This document shows, in pieces, positions 45,525 through 55,714 of a stretch of DNA of 64,000 nt. Under the pieces are notes generated by a model. It made no database searches, was not told the origin of the DNA, and saw only the letters and a list, made by a program, of their open reading frames with translations. The first letter of the stretch is position 1, and each line of letters begins with the position of its first letter. Source of the stretch: Caballeronia sp. Lep1P3 (GTDB lineage Bacteria > Pseudomonadota > Gammaproteobacteria > Burkholderiales > Burkholderiaceae). The stretch spans positions 1-64,000 of the forward strand of contig NZ_CP084269.1 in assembly GCF_022879595.1 (NCBI RefSeq). Direction: 5' to 3'. Made by a program: the position numbers and the translations under genes.

Positions 45525-46478
45525 ATGACGCAACTTCATCTCGGCTTGAATCTGTCAACCAAGCGCACGCGCAAGCGGGAGTTTTTGGACGAGATGAAAC
45601 GAGTGGTGCCGTGGACGCGGCTGATTGAGTTGATCGAGCCGCATTACCCAAAGGGGAAGACTGGCCGTCCGCCATTTCCGGTCGCGACGATGTTGCACAT
45701 TCACTTCATTCAGCAATGGTTCAGTCTGTCGGATCCAGCGATGGAAGAGGCCCTCTATGATGTGCCGCTGTATCGCGAATTCGCGGGTCTCGACGGCGCG
45801 ATGACCCGTCTTCCGGACGAAACGACCATCCTGCGGTTTAGGCACCTGCTCCAAGCCCATGGGATCGCTGCGCAGATCCTGGCGGTGGTCAATGAGATAT
45901 TGAGCGACAAGGGATTGATGCTCAAGGCGGGATCAGCTGTTGACGCCACGTTGATTGCGGCGCCCAGTTCGACCAAGAACGGCTCGGGAAAACGCGATCC
46001 CGAGATGCAGTCGACCCAGAAAGGCCGCAACTGGTATTTCGGCATGAAAGCGCACGTGGGCGTGGACGCAGAGTCAGGCTTGGTTCATACGGTCATCGGC
46101 ACGGCAGCCAACGTGCACGACATCAACATGGCACATGCATTGTTGCACGGAGAGGAGACAAATGTTTATGCCGACGCCGGTCACCAAGGCATCGAAAAAC
46201 GTGAGCAAGCGGGCTCGACTCGGTGGCACGTCGCGATGCGGCCCAGCAAGCGAAGGAAGCTGAACCTGAATGATCCTGTCGATGCGATATACGACGAGAT
46301 TGAACGACTGAAGGCCGGCATTCGGGCGAAGGTCGAGCATCCTTTCCGCATCCTTAAGCGACAATTCGGCTATGTAAAGACGAGATACCGGGGGCTGGCG
46401 AAGAACACCGCTCAAATCACTACGTTGTTTGCGTTGGGCAATCTCTGGATGATGCGAAAAGTGCTGCACAAATCGTAG
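45525..46478 (+). CDS. IS5-family transposase, intact
   Basis: A 317-aa DDE transposase from the ATG at 45525. The N-terminal region (FLDEMKRVVPWTRLIELIEPHYPKG) is typical of IS5 group IS427/IS1031-like enzymes. The catalytic core shows AVDATLIAAPSSTKN, NVYADAGHQGIEKRE and YVKTRYRGLAKNTAQ. I could not define the inverted repeats, so element limits are not given. Confidence 0.9.
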   Translation: MTQLHLGLNLSTKRTRKREFLDEMKRVVPWTRLIELIEPHYPKGKTGRPPFPVATMLHIHFIQQWFSLSDPAMEEALYDVPLYREFAGLDGAMTRLPDETTILRFRHLLQAHGIAAQILAVVNEILSDKGLMLKAGSAVDATLIAAPSSTKNGSGKRDPEMQSTQKGRNWYFGMKAHVGVDAESGLVHTVIGTAANVHDINMAHALLHGEETNVYADAGHQGIEKREQAGSTRWHVAMRPSKRRKLNLNDPVDAIYDEIERLKAGIRAKVEHPFRILKRQFGYVKTRYRGLAKNTAQITTLFALGNLWMMRKVLHKS

Positions 46479-47297
46479 AGGGGCCGCACACAATGAACTT
46501 GACCTTCCTCTTACTCGCCGCGAGTCACCGTATCGACTTCTTTACCGGCCTGGATAGACAGTTCGTGCGCGGTGAGCAGAATGGGGCTCAATGCGAATGT
46601 TCACGTCGATTCCATGTCACGCCTGTCGCATGCTTCTGAAACGAATTGTGCAGACGGTCCTAAACCGTAGAGCGCATTAATTCTATCAAATTAGTCCTCC
46701 TTTGCGATTCGATTGTTGATATGGACGCGAGCCCTGCTGTGGATCTCCCTCAGGCGGAGCTGACTGTCCGGTCGGTCCTGCCGGCCGAACTGCCGGAGTC
46801 ACGCATGTGGATCGACAACTGGCAGCGTATGCTGCCGTACATCGGAGTCGGGAACCTCCGGCGACTTAGGCAGAGCGTCCCTTGCCCTCAAGGGGAAGCG
46901 TTTTCTCCCATGTGCGTGGTCTTCAAGCTTCTTTTCTACCCACTTTCGCGCAGCTTCTACAGCTCCGCCTTTTGCGCATCAACGGCTTTCTCAGCATCGT
47001 CGGACCGAATTGCAGTGCCGACCTCGGCTGTTTGATGACTGCTTTATTAGTCTCTACCGGCACGACTGCGATGCCGCTCCCTGCCTTAAAGGATATTCGG
47101 TGCAATGGCGCCTCGAGCTGGAGGCACTGATTGAACGAGGCGAACCGCTCTTTATGCTGTTTTGCTGTTTGTAAATCTCCGTTATAAAGACAAGCCTCCG
47201 GTCGACCGCGTTTTCCGCGCTTCATCGTGCGCCTTCCCAAAGTGGGGTAGATCTTGATTTGGACCGCGACCGGAGGCCCGTTTCCCGGCGACGGCGA
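46479..47297. other. Region without a supportable gene
   Basis: About 800 bases downstream of the IS5 transposase. Open frames at 46721-47035 (+) and 46923-47240 (-) overlap each other and show no family, signal peptide or good ribosome-binding site. The stretch may be a graveyard of decayed sequence between the IS and the dme locus. Confidence 0.4.
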
Positions 47298-47672
47298 TTA
47301 CTTCCGGCTGTTTTGCACGCTGACGGACGGCCGAACGGCAGTACCCAACAACGGCAGGATCCGCATCGTTCCGGCGCCATCGCCGAACGCGGGTTGCTCA
47401 GCCTCGGAAAGCGTTTGCGGTGCACGGCACCGGTAGGTGGGCGTCCGCATCGGATCAGTAACTGCATTGCACCGCGCGGTCGCTAGCGCACCGGTGCAGC
47501 ATCCGCCCAGGAAGGTCGAGGCATGAAGCGCGGCGTTCGAGCAGTATGCGCCGCGCCCGTCGTCCCGATGCGGGGCCGCGTAGTCGAGCCACGCCTGTCC
47601 AAACTCCTTTTCGGTCTCCCATTCGTCATGGCTTGAGAACTGCACGTACACGACGGATACAACTTTTCGCAT
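47298..47672 (-). CDS. Hypothetical protein divergent from dmeR
   Basis: A 124-aa frame starting right beside the DmeR-type operator, so it would be transcribed divergently from dmeR. The first 35 residues (MRKVVSVVYVQFSSHDEWETEKEFGQAWLDY) look like real protein; the rest is irregular with several Cys (CCTG, RCNAV, YRCRA). I do not recognise a family. It could be a truncated relic, with a possible metal link only from position. Confidence 0.35.
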   Translation of the reverse strand: MRKVVSVVYVQFSSHDEWETEKEFGQAWLDYAAPHRDDGRGAYCSNAALHASTFLGGCCTGALATARCNAVTDPMRTPTYRCRAPQTLSEAEQPAFGDGAGTMRILPLLGTAVRPSVSVQNSRK

Positions 47673-47675
47673 GAT

Positions 47676-47699
47676 AGTATACCCCCCTAGGCTATATTG
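47676..47699. promoter_or_regulatory. DmeR/RcnR-type operator overlapping the dmeR promoter
   Basis: AGTATACCCCCCTAGGCTAT holds the C6 tract flanked by TA-rich arms that RcnR/DmeR-class regulators recognise. It ends in TATATT, a possible -10 only about 9 bases before the GTG start of dmeR. Repression of dmeRF in the absence of cobalt or nickel is the expected effect. Confidence 0.75.
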
Positions 47700-47707
47700 G
47701 ATTCAAT

Positions 47708-47980
47708 GTGAGTCACACCATCCGCGACAAGCAGAAGCTGCTCAATCGTGTCCGCCGTATCAAAGGACAGGTAGAGGCCATCGAGCGCGCGCTTGAAGAT
47801 GCGCGCGATTGCAACGACGTACTGCAACGAATTACCAGCTGCCGAGGCGCAATGAACGGCTTGTTGGCAGTTGTGCTAGAGGACCATATCCGTACGCATC
47901 TTGTAGACGCCGAACCCGCTGGGGAACACGGCGGCAGTACGGAACAGCTAGTTGAAGTCGTTCGCAGTTACTTCAAGTAA
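47708..47980 (+). CDS. dmeR: RcnR/CsoR-family cobalt/nickel-responsive repressor
   Basis: A 90-aa all-helical repressor. The residues H3, C35, H60 and H64 coincide exactly with the RcnR metal ligands, which bind Ni(II) or Co(II). This separates it from the copper-sensing CsoR with its Cys-His-Cys set. The GTG start puts His at position 3 as required. The operator overlaps its promoter, and the transcript may be leaderless or nearly so. It lies 14 bases upstream of the efflux gene it should control. Confidence 0.92.
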   Translation: MSHTIRDKQKLLNRVRRIKGQVEAIERALEDARDCNDVLQRITSCRGAMNGLLAVVLEDHIRTHLVDAEPAGEHGGSTEQLVEVVRSYFK

Positions 47981-47994
47981 GAGCAGGGTTTGAA

Positions 47995-49272
47995 ATGAGT
48001 GATTGGAAGGACGCTGCATTTGGCGCTGGGCATGACCACATTTTTCTCGGGTCAGCGCATGAGCAAAATGAGCGCAAAACATGGCTAGTGATTGCGCTAT
48101 GCAGCGCGATGATGGTGGCAGAAATTGTTGGTGGCAGCCTCTTCGGTTCGCTGGCACTCGTCGCGGATGGCCTGCATATGTCGACGCACGCCGGAGCGAT
48201 GTTGATTGCTGCTTTGGCATACACCTATGCCCGCAAGCACGCGAGGGATTCCCGCTTCGTCTTCGGGACCGGAAAGCTAGGTGACCTAGCAGGATTCACC
48301 AGTGCAATCGTGCTGGCGATGATTGCGCTGCTGATTGCATATGAGGCGGTCTGGCGCTTCTTCTCGCCGGTGCCGATTCATTTCAATGAAGCGATTCCCA
48401 TCGCTGTCGTCGGGCTGCTGGTCAATCTCGCGAGTGTGTGGCTGTTGAGCGGTGACCATCATGGGCACAGTCATGGTCATAGCCACGGGCATGGCTACGA
48501 CCATGAGCATGAAGATGTCCACGCCCATCAAGACGACGTCAAACGCATCTTTGGAAACGCGGGCGCGTTCGAAGTGTCTATCTACGAAGACTGTGTGCCA
48601 CCGGTGTTCCGCATCACGCCAGAAGCGGGGACAGAGGGGCTCAAGCCGGACGGAGTCTCAGTCACGACGGTCAGGCCAGACGGCTCGCGCCAGATTTTCG
48701 CCCTCGTCGATAGGGGCCGCTATCTAGAATCGAAGGAACACGTCCCTGAACCGCACGCTTTTCGGACCATTGTCCGACTACCGGATGGCGAGCACAGCAT
48801 CGAGTTCGTCGAACATGACCATGAGGCCCACGCAAGCACGGCACGCGACCACAACATGCGGGCAGCGTACGTTCATGTTATTGCTGATGCGGCCGTCTCG
48901 GTCCTCGCAATCATCGGACTCATTCTAGCGCGGTCGTTCGGATGGAACTGGATGGACCCACTTGCAGGCGTTGTGGGTGCGCTCGTAATTGGAAACTGGT
49001 CATATGGTCTGATTCGCGATACCGCGGCGATACTTCTGGACATGAATCCCGACGGACGCATGACCGAAGCGGTTCGCCGGGAAATCGAGAGTGGCGGCGA
49101 CCGGGTCCTCGACCTTCATGTGTGGCGCGTCGGCCCCGGGCATATGAGCGCCGTCATATCCCTCGCGACGCGTTTTCACGAACGACGCCCCGACTACTAT
49201 CGTTCCGCGCTGGCACACCTCAAAGGCCTTTCGCACGTGACTGTCGAGGTTATTCCATCGTCGACCAAATAG
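47995..49272 (+). CDS. dmeF: Cobalt/nickel-type CDF efflux protein
   Basis: A 425-aa member of the cation diffusion facilitator family, longer than the 1044 CDF because of a His-rich cytosolic loop at about 155-180 (HHGHSHGHSHGHGYDHEHED) and an extra domain of about 100 residues (YEDCVPPVFRITPEAG...). Metal-site motifs are ADGLHMSTHAGA in helix 2 and HVIADAAVS in helix 5. The C-terminal domain has LDLHVWRVGPGHMS. The dmeR neighbour supports Co/Ni as substrate. Confidence 0.92.
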   Translation: MSDWKDAAFGAGHDHIFLGSAHEQNERKTWLVIALCSAMMVAEIVGGSLFGSLALVADGLHMSTHAGAMLIAALAYTYARKHARDSRFVFGTGKLGDLAGFTSAIVLAMIALLIAYEAVWRFFSPVPIHFNEAIPIAVVGLLVNLASVWLLSGDHHGHSHGHSHGHGYDHEHEDVHAHQDDVKRIFGNAGAFEVSIYEDCVPPVFRITPEAGTEGLKPDGVSVTTVRPDGSRQIFALVDRGRYLESKEHVPEPHAFRTIVRLPDGEHSIEFVEHDHEAHASTARDHNMRAAYVHVIADAAVSVLAIIGLILARSFGWNWMDPLAGVVGALVIGNWSYGLIRDTAAILLDMNPDGRMTEAVRREIESGGDRVLDLHVWRVGPGHMSAVISLATRFHERRPDYYRSALAHLKGLSHVTVEVIPSSTK

Positions 49273-49375
49273 CCGCAAACCTGACGGCGACATACGGTTG
49301 CAACCCCGGCGGGGCAAGCACCGACCGCAGTGGCAACGCGCTGCGTCCGATTATGTTGGTCTTTGAGGGGACGGG

Positions 49376-49802
49376 ATGAGCAGCGTTCTGTTCGTTGACG
49401 ATAGCGACGACACGGCAGCCGCTCTCGCCGACCTTGCTTCGGCGCTGGGCCATCAGAGCGCGGTTGCGTATAGGGCGGGGCGGCCTTGAAAATCGCAGCC
49501 GGCAGTTGCTTGACGTCATCTTTCTAGACATTACGCTGCTGGACGGCGACGGACGCGACGTGTGCCTTCATCTACGGCAGGGCCGTTGCGCGAGGGCTCG
49601 TATCGACGCACTGACGGGGCACAGTAGCTTCGCCGAATCGGACCTGCAATGCTTTGACGCATTTCTCCTCAAGCCCCTATCGACGACCTGGAACGGCTGC
49701 TGGTCTGATAGTTGGGATCACGAACTCGACGCCGGGCGCGTTTCTAACCGAAACGACAGTTTTCGTCAAAAGCTGAGCTCGTCTCTGTCAGAGACCACTT
49801 GA
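49376..49802 (+). pseudogene. Receiver-domain response regulator, frameshifted
   Basis: ATG 49376 opens a CheY-like protein: SSVLFVDDSDDT, ALGHQSAVAYRAG. The frame ends at TGA near 49489. The continuation is in another frame: DVIFLDITLLDGDGRD with the phosphoacceptor Asp, then LTGHS and FDAFLLKPL. The shift lies near 49480-49490. It is adjacent to dmeF, and a decayed copy of the same pair is at 41574-41800. No output domain is visible. Confidence 0.75.
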
Positions 49803-49913
49803 TCCCTTTGATGGTGGCTGTCGAGGCTGCCGGAGAAGACCCCGAGAAAATTTGAAATCACGAGGATGACATCTCGGGTGGAATCGCTGTGTCGAGTTTC
49901 CGATTTGGTTAAT

Positions 49914-50107
49914 GACCGCGTCTGGCCGGACTGAGACCTTGCTGTCCTGCCTGTCGCCCAACCTTGCCGAACTTACCTCGCTGGTGACACAATTATTTCG
50001 CTTCGGGAAACCCTTGTCTCCCAAGGCTGAGCGGGCACGGGCATGGGTTCCCACGGCGAGTTGACAAAATTATTGGCGCAAGAGTGACAGATTTAATACG
50101 GTCTACG
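49914..50107. repeat. 194-bp dispersed repeat, copy 1
   Basis: Nearly the same sequence recurs in the same orientation at 57563-57757. It starts with GACCGC..CTGGCCGGACTGAG and ends ACAGATTTAATACGGTCTACG. Inside is a shorter direct repeat, TGACA-N-AATTATT, near 49985 and 50062. It carries no gene and may be an end of a transposon or a MITE-like unit. The enolase fragment begins exactly at its right end. Confidence 0.85.
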
Positions 50108-50803
<696 letters not shown>

Positions 50804-51607
50804 TTACCAGAGTCGTTGACGCAGTTGAGCCAACGAGTTCTTGAGATCCTCGAGAGGCATTCGACTGATTACCTCGAGCACCACTTCACCCTGGAAATGC
50901 ATCGCGTCGAGTTGAACCCGGATGGCGTCGAAGTCGATGTCGCCGGTGCCGATCGGGGCATGCCTCCAGGTACCCTCCGGTGCATCCGAAAGATGCACGA
51001 CCGCAACACGTTCATCTAGCAGCGCAAGCCCGGCAGCCGGATCTTCTCCGACCGCCGCAGCATTTGCCACGTCGTACAGCACATCGACATTAGCGAAGCC
51101 TTGCTCATCGAGAAAGCCTTCGAGCGCCGCTGCAGTCTCGAGCAGGCAACCCGGAATATTCTCAATCAGAATGCGCATACCGCATTCGTCAGCCCTTGCC
51201 GAGAGCCGGGCGAGCGCATCGCGGAATACGTGCAGCAAACGATCGTCCGGCGGCGGCAACAACATGTGCCTGCGCCCCGAATTGATCGTGAGCCATTGCG
51301 CGCCTACTGCGCGTGCGAGCGACATCGCGTGCTCATAGGTATGCATCGCGAAGTTGACGGCGGCGGGTGTCGAACTGGCGATGTTGATGTCGCTGCTCGG
51401 AAGATCGACCGCGATGACACGGCCTTCGCACGCATCGAGCGCGCGCCGGATCGCCTCCACGACCTGCTGCCCGCTCCAGGGATCCAGATGCGGCGCCATC
51501 GCCATTAGCTGAAAATCGCGAAAGCCCAGCGCGGCGAAGGCGTCGATCGAGGAGGCCGCGTCATGGGTCCATACCACGCCGAAAGTGTGTGCACCGATCG
51601 TTCTCAT
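50804..51607 (-). CDS. TIM-barrel sugar-phosphate isomerase/epimerase-like protein
   Basis: A 267-aa protein of the xylose-isomerase-like TIM-barrel class. The start at 51607 follows GGGAGCGGACA. Typical strands are seen: MRTIGAHTFGV, LRDFQLMAMAP-like, QWLTINSGRR, ILIENIPGC, VDVLYDVANAAA, VAVVHLSDAP. The Glu, Asp and His at strand ends (IEN, YDVAN, HLSD, EVIS) are the expected metal-binding residues. It is last in a four-gene operon with an epimerase/dehydratase and an MFS transporter. The substrate is unknown. Confidence 0.85.
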   Translation of the reverse strand: MRTIGAHTFGVVWTHDAASSIDAFAALGFRDFQLMAMAPHLDPWSGQQVVEAIRRALDACEGRVIAVDLPSSDINIASSTPAAVNFAMHTYEHAMSLARAVGAQWLTINSGRRHMLLPPPDDRLLHVFRDALARLSARADECGMRILIENIPGCLLETAAALEGFLDEQGFANVDVLYDVANAAAVGEDPAAGLALLDERVAVVHLSDAPEGTWRHAPIGTGDIDFDAIRVQLDAMHFQGEVVLEVISRMPLEDLKNSLAQLRQRLW

Positions 51608-51635
51608 TGTCCGCTCCCGATTTGAATCGTGTCCA

Positions 51636-52535
51636 TCAGACAACGAGCGCCTCGCGATAATGCTGCACCGTGATGCGCAAACCCGCGCTGACCGGCGTCA
51701 CATCCAAAGGGCCTAGCACGTCTTCGCCGGTAAAGCCGTTCGCCGTCGAAAGACTCGGCATCGGCGGACCGTCGGCGCGGATATCCGCTGCTGGATCGAT
51801 CTGGCGCAGTTCATGAATCACCTCGTTAATGTCGGTGCTGTGCCCCGCCTGATTGACGACGTGCGCGCCATCGAACGGTGTGACGATGGCACGTTCATAC
51901 GCCGCCGCGACATCGCCGACGAACACGAGGCCGGAGCGCCCCGTGTACGGAATCGTATAAGCCTCACCCAACGCGACGGCGCGACATGCAAGCGTCGGTC
52001 CCGCCGTGAGGCCCGTTTCGCGTCCCGGCCCGTAGATGACGAAGGGCCGGAAGCCGATGCTCGCGATGCCATGCTTCAGCCAGTAAGCACGCGCCGATCC
52101 TTCATTAGCGAGCTTGAACGCGCCGTAGTGTGTGGTCGGCAGGGGGAAGTTTGGATCGTCGGGGCCGTACACGCCGCCGCTGCTCGAATACAGCACCTTG
52201 CGGATACCTGCGTCCTTCGCCGCCTCGAAGACGTTGAGCGTGCCGGCCACATTCACCGCCGCGCCGAGCAGTGGGTCTTGCTGGCACGCCGGCGTCAGCA
52301 GGCCGGCTAGATGGATGACGTGATCGCAATCGCGCAGGGCGGCGCGCACATCGCCGGCATCGCGCACATCGCCGGTGACCCAGTCGAGCGTATCGGCCAT
52401 TTCGCCTGCCACCGCGCGCGCGATGCGCCGGTCTTCGCGCAACTCCATTACCCGCACGCCGATGCCGCGCGCCGCCAGCGTCCGCACGATCCACGCGCCG
52501 AGAAAGCCGCCGCCGCCCGTAATCAAAACTTTCAT
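51636..52535 (-). CDS. NAD-dependent epimerase/dehydratase (extended SDR)
   Basis: A 299-aa protein starting at 52535 (MKVLITGGGGFLGAWIV). The Rossmann glycine motif GGGGFLG is at 7-13, the catalytic Ser-Tyr-Lys set is SSSGGVYG and HYGAFK, and a PFVIYGPGR loop follows. It is a soluble oxidoreductase acting on a sugar-like or related substrate. Spacing to both neighbours is 20-30 bases, so one transcript is likely. The frame extends upstream through the transporter gene on the same strand, but that part is a shadow. Confidence 0.9.
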   Translation of the reverse strand: MKVLITGGGGFLGAWIVRTLAARGIGVRVMELREDRRIARAVAGEMADTLDWVTGDVRDAGDVRAALRDCDHVIHLAGLLTPACQQDPLLGAAVNVAGTLNVFEAAKDAGIRKVLYSSSGGVYGPDDPNFPLPTTHYGAFKLANEGSARAYWLKHGIASIGFRPFVIYGPGRETGLTAGPTLACRAVALGEAYTIPYTGRSGLVFVGDVAAAYERAIVTPFDGAHVVNQAGHSTDINEVIHELRQIDPAADIRADGPPMPSLSTANGFTGEDVLGPLDVTPVSAGLRITVQHYREALVV

Positions 52536-52558
52536 GACTGTTTTCCTTATGTCGATGC

Positions 52559-53953
52559 TCAGACGCTCACTCGCGTCTTGCCTGAAGCCACCGATGTATC
52601 GTCCAGCGCCTGAGCCGCCTCCTGCGCCAGCGTATCGCCGCCGCGCTCCTGTTCGACGATATAGCGCCGCAGCGTGAACGGCAGCGCGCCCATGACGACG
52701 GTCGTGCAGCCGAGCACGAGAAGCGCGGTGCCGAAGCTGCCCGTGCTCTGATTTAGCCAGCCGACCAGTACGGGCCCGACATAGCCCGTCAGATTGCCGA
52801 GCGAGTTGACGAACGCGAAGCCGACGGCCGCCGCATTGCTGCCCGCGAGCACGAGTCCGGTCATGGTCCAGAACGCGGGCTGCGTCGCGTTCACGCCGAT
52901 GACGGCCAACGTCAACGCCGCGATGTTCAGCACCGGCTGATTCAACGTGAACCCCGCGATGAAGAGTCCCGCCGCTGCGACCCATCCGGCAATCGCGTAA
53001 TGCCACACGCGCTCGCGCTTCAGGTCCGAATGCAATCCCCAGAACACCACGACGATCCCCGCGCAGCCATAAGGAATCGATGCCACCAGTCCCGTCTGAA
53101 ACGTCGACAGCCCGAAGCTCTTCACGAGCTGCGGCAGCCAGAAGTTGACGCCGTTCGTGGCGAGTCCGTTAAGCGCGAGAATCAGCACGACGCACAGCAC
53201 TTTCGGATTCGAGATCGCACGGAACCAGCCGCCTTTCGCATGCGCTTTCGCCAGCGAACGTTCGCCTTCGAGCTTGTTCAAGAGCCACGATTTCTGATCG
53301 TCTCTCAGCCAGCGCGCTTTCAGCGGGTTATCGGCGAGATAGCGCATGGTGACGAAGCCGAGAATCACGGCGGGCAGCCCTTCGATCACGAACAGCCAGC
53401 GCCAGCCCGGCATGCCGTGTGAGCCGTCGAAGAGGGTCATGATTCCGGTGGAGAGCGGCGCGCCGACAAAGCTCGCAATGGGAATCGCGAACATCAAAAA
53501 GCCGATCACGCGCGCTCGATATTGCACCGGGAACCAATACGTGAAGTACAGCATGAGGCCGGGATAGAAACCCGCTTCGCCCAGACCGAGCAGAAAGCGC
53601 AGCACGTAGAACGAGACTTCGCCCTGCACGAAGGCCATCGCCACCGAAATCACGCCCCAGCTAATCATGATGCGAGCCAGCCAGCGCCGCGCGCCGAAGC
53701 GCTCCAGCATCATGTTGCTCGGAATCTCCGCCAGAAAATAGCCGATGAAAAACAGCCCTGCGCCCGTGCCGTAGGCGATGTCGGACAGGGCGAGATCAGC
53801 CTTCATCGTGAGGGCGGCGAAGCTCACGTTCACGCGGTCCAAGAAGGCCACGAAAAACAGCAACCCGACGAAGGGCGAAATCTTGCGGATGACGGTCGAC
53901 ATGGTCTCCCGCTGAAGCCGCGCGTCGCTCGTCTCTTGTATCGATGCGGTCAT
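52559..53953 (-). CDS. MFS transporter (anion:cation symporter type)
   Basis: A 464-aa membrane protein with about 12 helices from the start at 53953, behind GGAGGAGACCC. FLDRVNVSFAALTMKADL and the FFIGYFLAEIPSNMMLERFGARRW motif (MFS motif A variant) are characteristic of the ACS family, which carries organic anions such as tartrate, phthalate or aldonates. The C-terminal tail is about 40 residues and cytosolic. It probably imports the substrate of the neighbouring enzymes. Confidence 0.92.
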   Translation of the reverse strand: MTASIQETSDARLQRETMSTVIRKISPFVGLLFFVAFLDRVNVSFAALTMKADLALSDIAYGTGAGLFFIGYFLAEIPSNMMLERFGARRWLARIMISWGVISVAMAFVQGEVSFYVLRFLLGLGEAGFYPGLMLYFTYWFPVQYRARVIGFLMFAIPIASFVGAPLSTGIMTLFDGSHGMPGWRWLFVIEGLPAVILGFVTMRYLADNPLKARWLRDDQKSWLLNKLEGERSLAKAHAKGGWFRAISNPKVLCVVLILALNGLATNGVNFWLPQLVKSFGLSTFQTGLVASIPYGCAGIVVVFWGLHSDLKRERVWHYAIAGWVAAAGLFIAGFTLNQPVLNIAALTLAVIGVNATQPAFWTMTGLVLAGSNAAAVGFAFVNSLGNLTGYVGPVLVGWLNQSTGSFGTALLVLGCTTVVMGALPFTLRRYIVEQERGGDTLAQEAAQALDDTSVASGKTRVSV

Positions 53954-54002
53954 GGGTCTCCTCCTTATGCCGTCTTGTCGATGAATGTGTTTGCGCGTGC
54001 GC

Positions 54003-54686
54003 TCAGTGCGCCGCCGAAAGCAGTTGCGAAAGCCGGTAATGCGCGGCGTCGGCATCGAGCAGGCCGTCGGTGCGTAGAAGGTCGAGCACGAGCGGTTGAG
54101 CGGCATTCAGTTCGCCGAGGCCGATGCCTTCGACGATCACCACCGCATCGAACACGTCTTCGCGGTTCGGCCCCTTGAGTTCGGTTTCCTTCGTGCGCAC
54201 GCTCGTGATGTCCGCGACATTCGCGCCGACGCGCACGCTCGTGACGCCATCGAGCGACGAGATGTCGTAAAGCGCCGCCGCGCAATAACGCAGGACATCG
54301 TCGTGCCGGCTCGCATCGAGGGTCAGTCGATACGTCGAGCAGGCGCCGCCGATTCCGCCGCCCGTCGCAGCCCGCTCCACGCACGCGCCGCGAATGAAGT
54401 TGCGAAAGATGGGATGCACACGCTTCGACCAGTCGGTTGGGTCGTTGAGGCGCGCGAGGTAGCCCGGCGAGCGGAAGGTTTCGATATGCGCGCCATCGTA
54501 GAGGGTGAAGCAGCCGTGCTTCGGACGCGACCAGTCGACGTAACGACGTGCCATCAGAAACCCCGGAATGCCGATGCGCTCCGGCATATGTTCGCGCGCA
54601 TGCCAATGCTCAAATTCGCTCTCTTCGCCACGTTCGATGTCGTGCCAGATGGCGAGGAATGCGCCGCCCGTTCGGCCTGCTGCCAT
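54003..54686 (-). CDS. Unknown protein, first gene of the LysR-controlled operon
   Basis: A 227-aa soluble protein from the ATG at 54686, behind GGGAGACACGAC. The N-terminal half has FLAIWHDIERGEESEFEHWHAREHMPERIGIPGF, with clustered His and Glu of a dimeric alpha/beta-barrel (EthD-like) kind. The second half repeats a weaker version. I cannot name the family with certainty. Being first in the operon with transporter, epimerase and TIM-barrel protein, it may be a catabolic enzyme or a stabilising factor. Confidence 0.75.
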   Translation of the reverse strand: MAAGRTGGAFLAIWHDIERGEESEFEHWHAREHMPERIGIPGFLMARRYVDWSRPKHGCFTLYDGAHIETFRSPGYLARLNDPTDWSKRVHPIFRNFIRGACVERAATGGGIGGACSTYRLTLDASRHDDVLRYCAAALYDISSLDGVTSVRVGANVADITSVRTKETELKGPNREDVFDAVVIVEGIGLGELNAAQPLVLDLLRTDGLLDADAAHYRLSQLLSAAH

Positions 54687-54793
54687 GTCGTGTCTCCCTG
54701 ATGATTCCAACGATTCATTTTCTATGGGGTTAGGTTACTATGAACCTCGTCGGATATTATTCACCTTAAAGACATTCCATAAATAACCTAACG

Positions 54794-55714
54794 ATGAGTA
54801 ATGAGCTTTATATACGCGACTTGCGGGTGCTCTGCACCGTGGCGCGTCGTGGGAGTTTTATCGCGGCGGCGGCGGAGCTGGGGACGTCGCCACCCTACGT
54901 GAGCAAACGCATCGCGGCGCTCGAAGCAATGTGGGGCGTGCAGCTCTTTCATCGCACGACGCGGCGCGTCGCGGTGACGGAAGATGGCGACATCGCCTAC
55001 AACCGGGCGCGCCGCATTCTCGAGGAAATCGAGGAGATGAACGACCTGCTCGCAGGCGGCGAACGCGAGCCCCGCGGCATGTTGCGCATCAGCACGAGTC
55101 TGCGGCTCGGTCGCCTACACGTGACGCCGATTCTCTCGATGCTGCGCACGCGCCACACCGAGCTCGAGATATGGCTGGAACTTCTGGACCGCCGCGTCGA
55201 TGTGGCCGGAGAGAGCTTCGATCTCGATATTCGCGTGGGCGATGTGCAGGAAGCCAGTGTGATTCCGCACAAGGTCGCTGAGAGCACGCGCGTGCTGTGT
55301 GCCTCGCCGCGTTATGTCGAGGCTCGCGGCGCGCCGCGTTCGCTGCCCGACCTCGTGCAGCACGATTGCCTGGCCTTCCGCGACCGCCAGCAGGCGTTCG
55401 GCGTCTGGCAACTGAACGGTCCGAACGGCGCCGAAGCAGTGAAGGTCACCGGGCCGATGGCGTCGAACCAGAGCGACATCGTCCGCGAATGGGCGCTCGA
55501 CGGGCACGGCATCATTATGGCGTCCGAATGGGACGTGGCGGACAGCATCGAATCGGGGAAACTGGTGCGCATCCTGCCGGACTATTCGCGTCTCGCCGAT
55601 GTATGGGCCGTGTCGACGGCGCGTTCGTCCGCATCAGCGAAGGTGCGCGTGGCGGTCGATTTTCTTCGCCAACAGTTGAGCGATGGACCGTTCGCCTTAC
55701 GGCGCCTGTCGTGA
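54794..55714 (+). CDS. LysR-family transcriptional regulator
   Basis: A 306-aa regulator. The N-terminal winged helix (LRVLCTVARRGSFIAAAAELGTSPPYVSKRIAALE) is followed by the linker helix and a two-lobed effector-binding domain (from about 90). It is divergent from the 54686-50804 operon with 107 bases between, the classic LysR layout. The intergenic region has the imperfect dyad AGGTT-N6-AACCT near 54733-54748, a candidate site. The effector is probably the operon's substrate. Confidence 0.92.
   Translation: MSNELYIRDLRVLCTVARRGSFIAAAAELGTSPPYVSKRIAALEAMWGVQLFHRTTRRVAVTEDGDIAYNRARRILEEIEEMNDLLAGGEREPRGMLRISTSLRLGRLHVTPILSMLRTRHTELEIWLELLDRRVDVAGESFDLDIRVGDVQEASVIPHKVAESTRVLCASPRYVEARGAPRSLPDLVQHDCLAFRDRQQAFGVWQLNGPNGAEAVKVTGPMASNQSDIVREWALDGHGIIMASEWDVADSIESGKLVRILPDYSRLADVWAVSTARSSASAKVRVAVDFLRQQLSDGPFALRRLS

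Noticed and set aside
46721..47240. Overlapping open frames on both strands as small genes
   Set aside because: No ribosome-binding site, no family resemblance and mutual overlap; left as an unannotated stretch.
51636..53006. Long 456-aa version of the epimerase starting in the transporter gene
   Set aside because: The Rossmann N-terminus begins at 52535 and the preceding residues are a shadow of the MFS gene.
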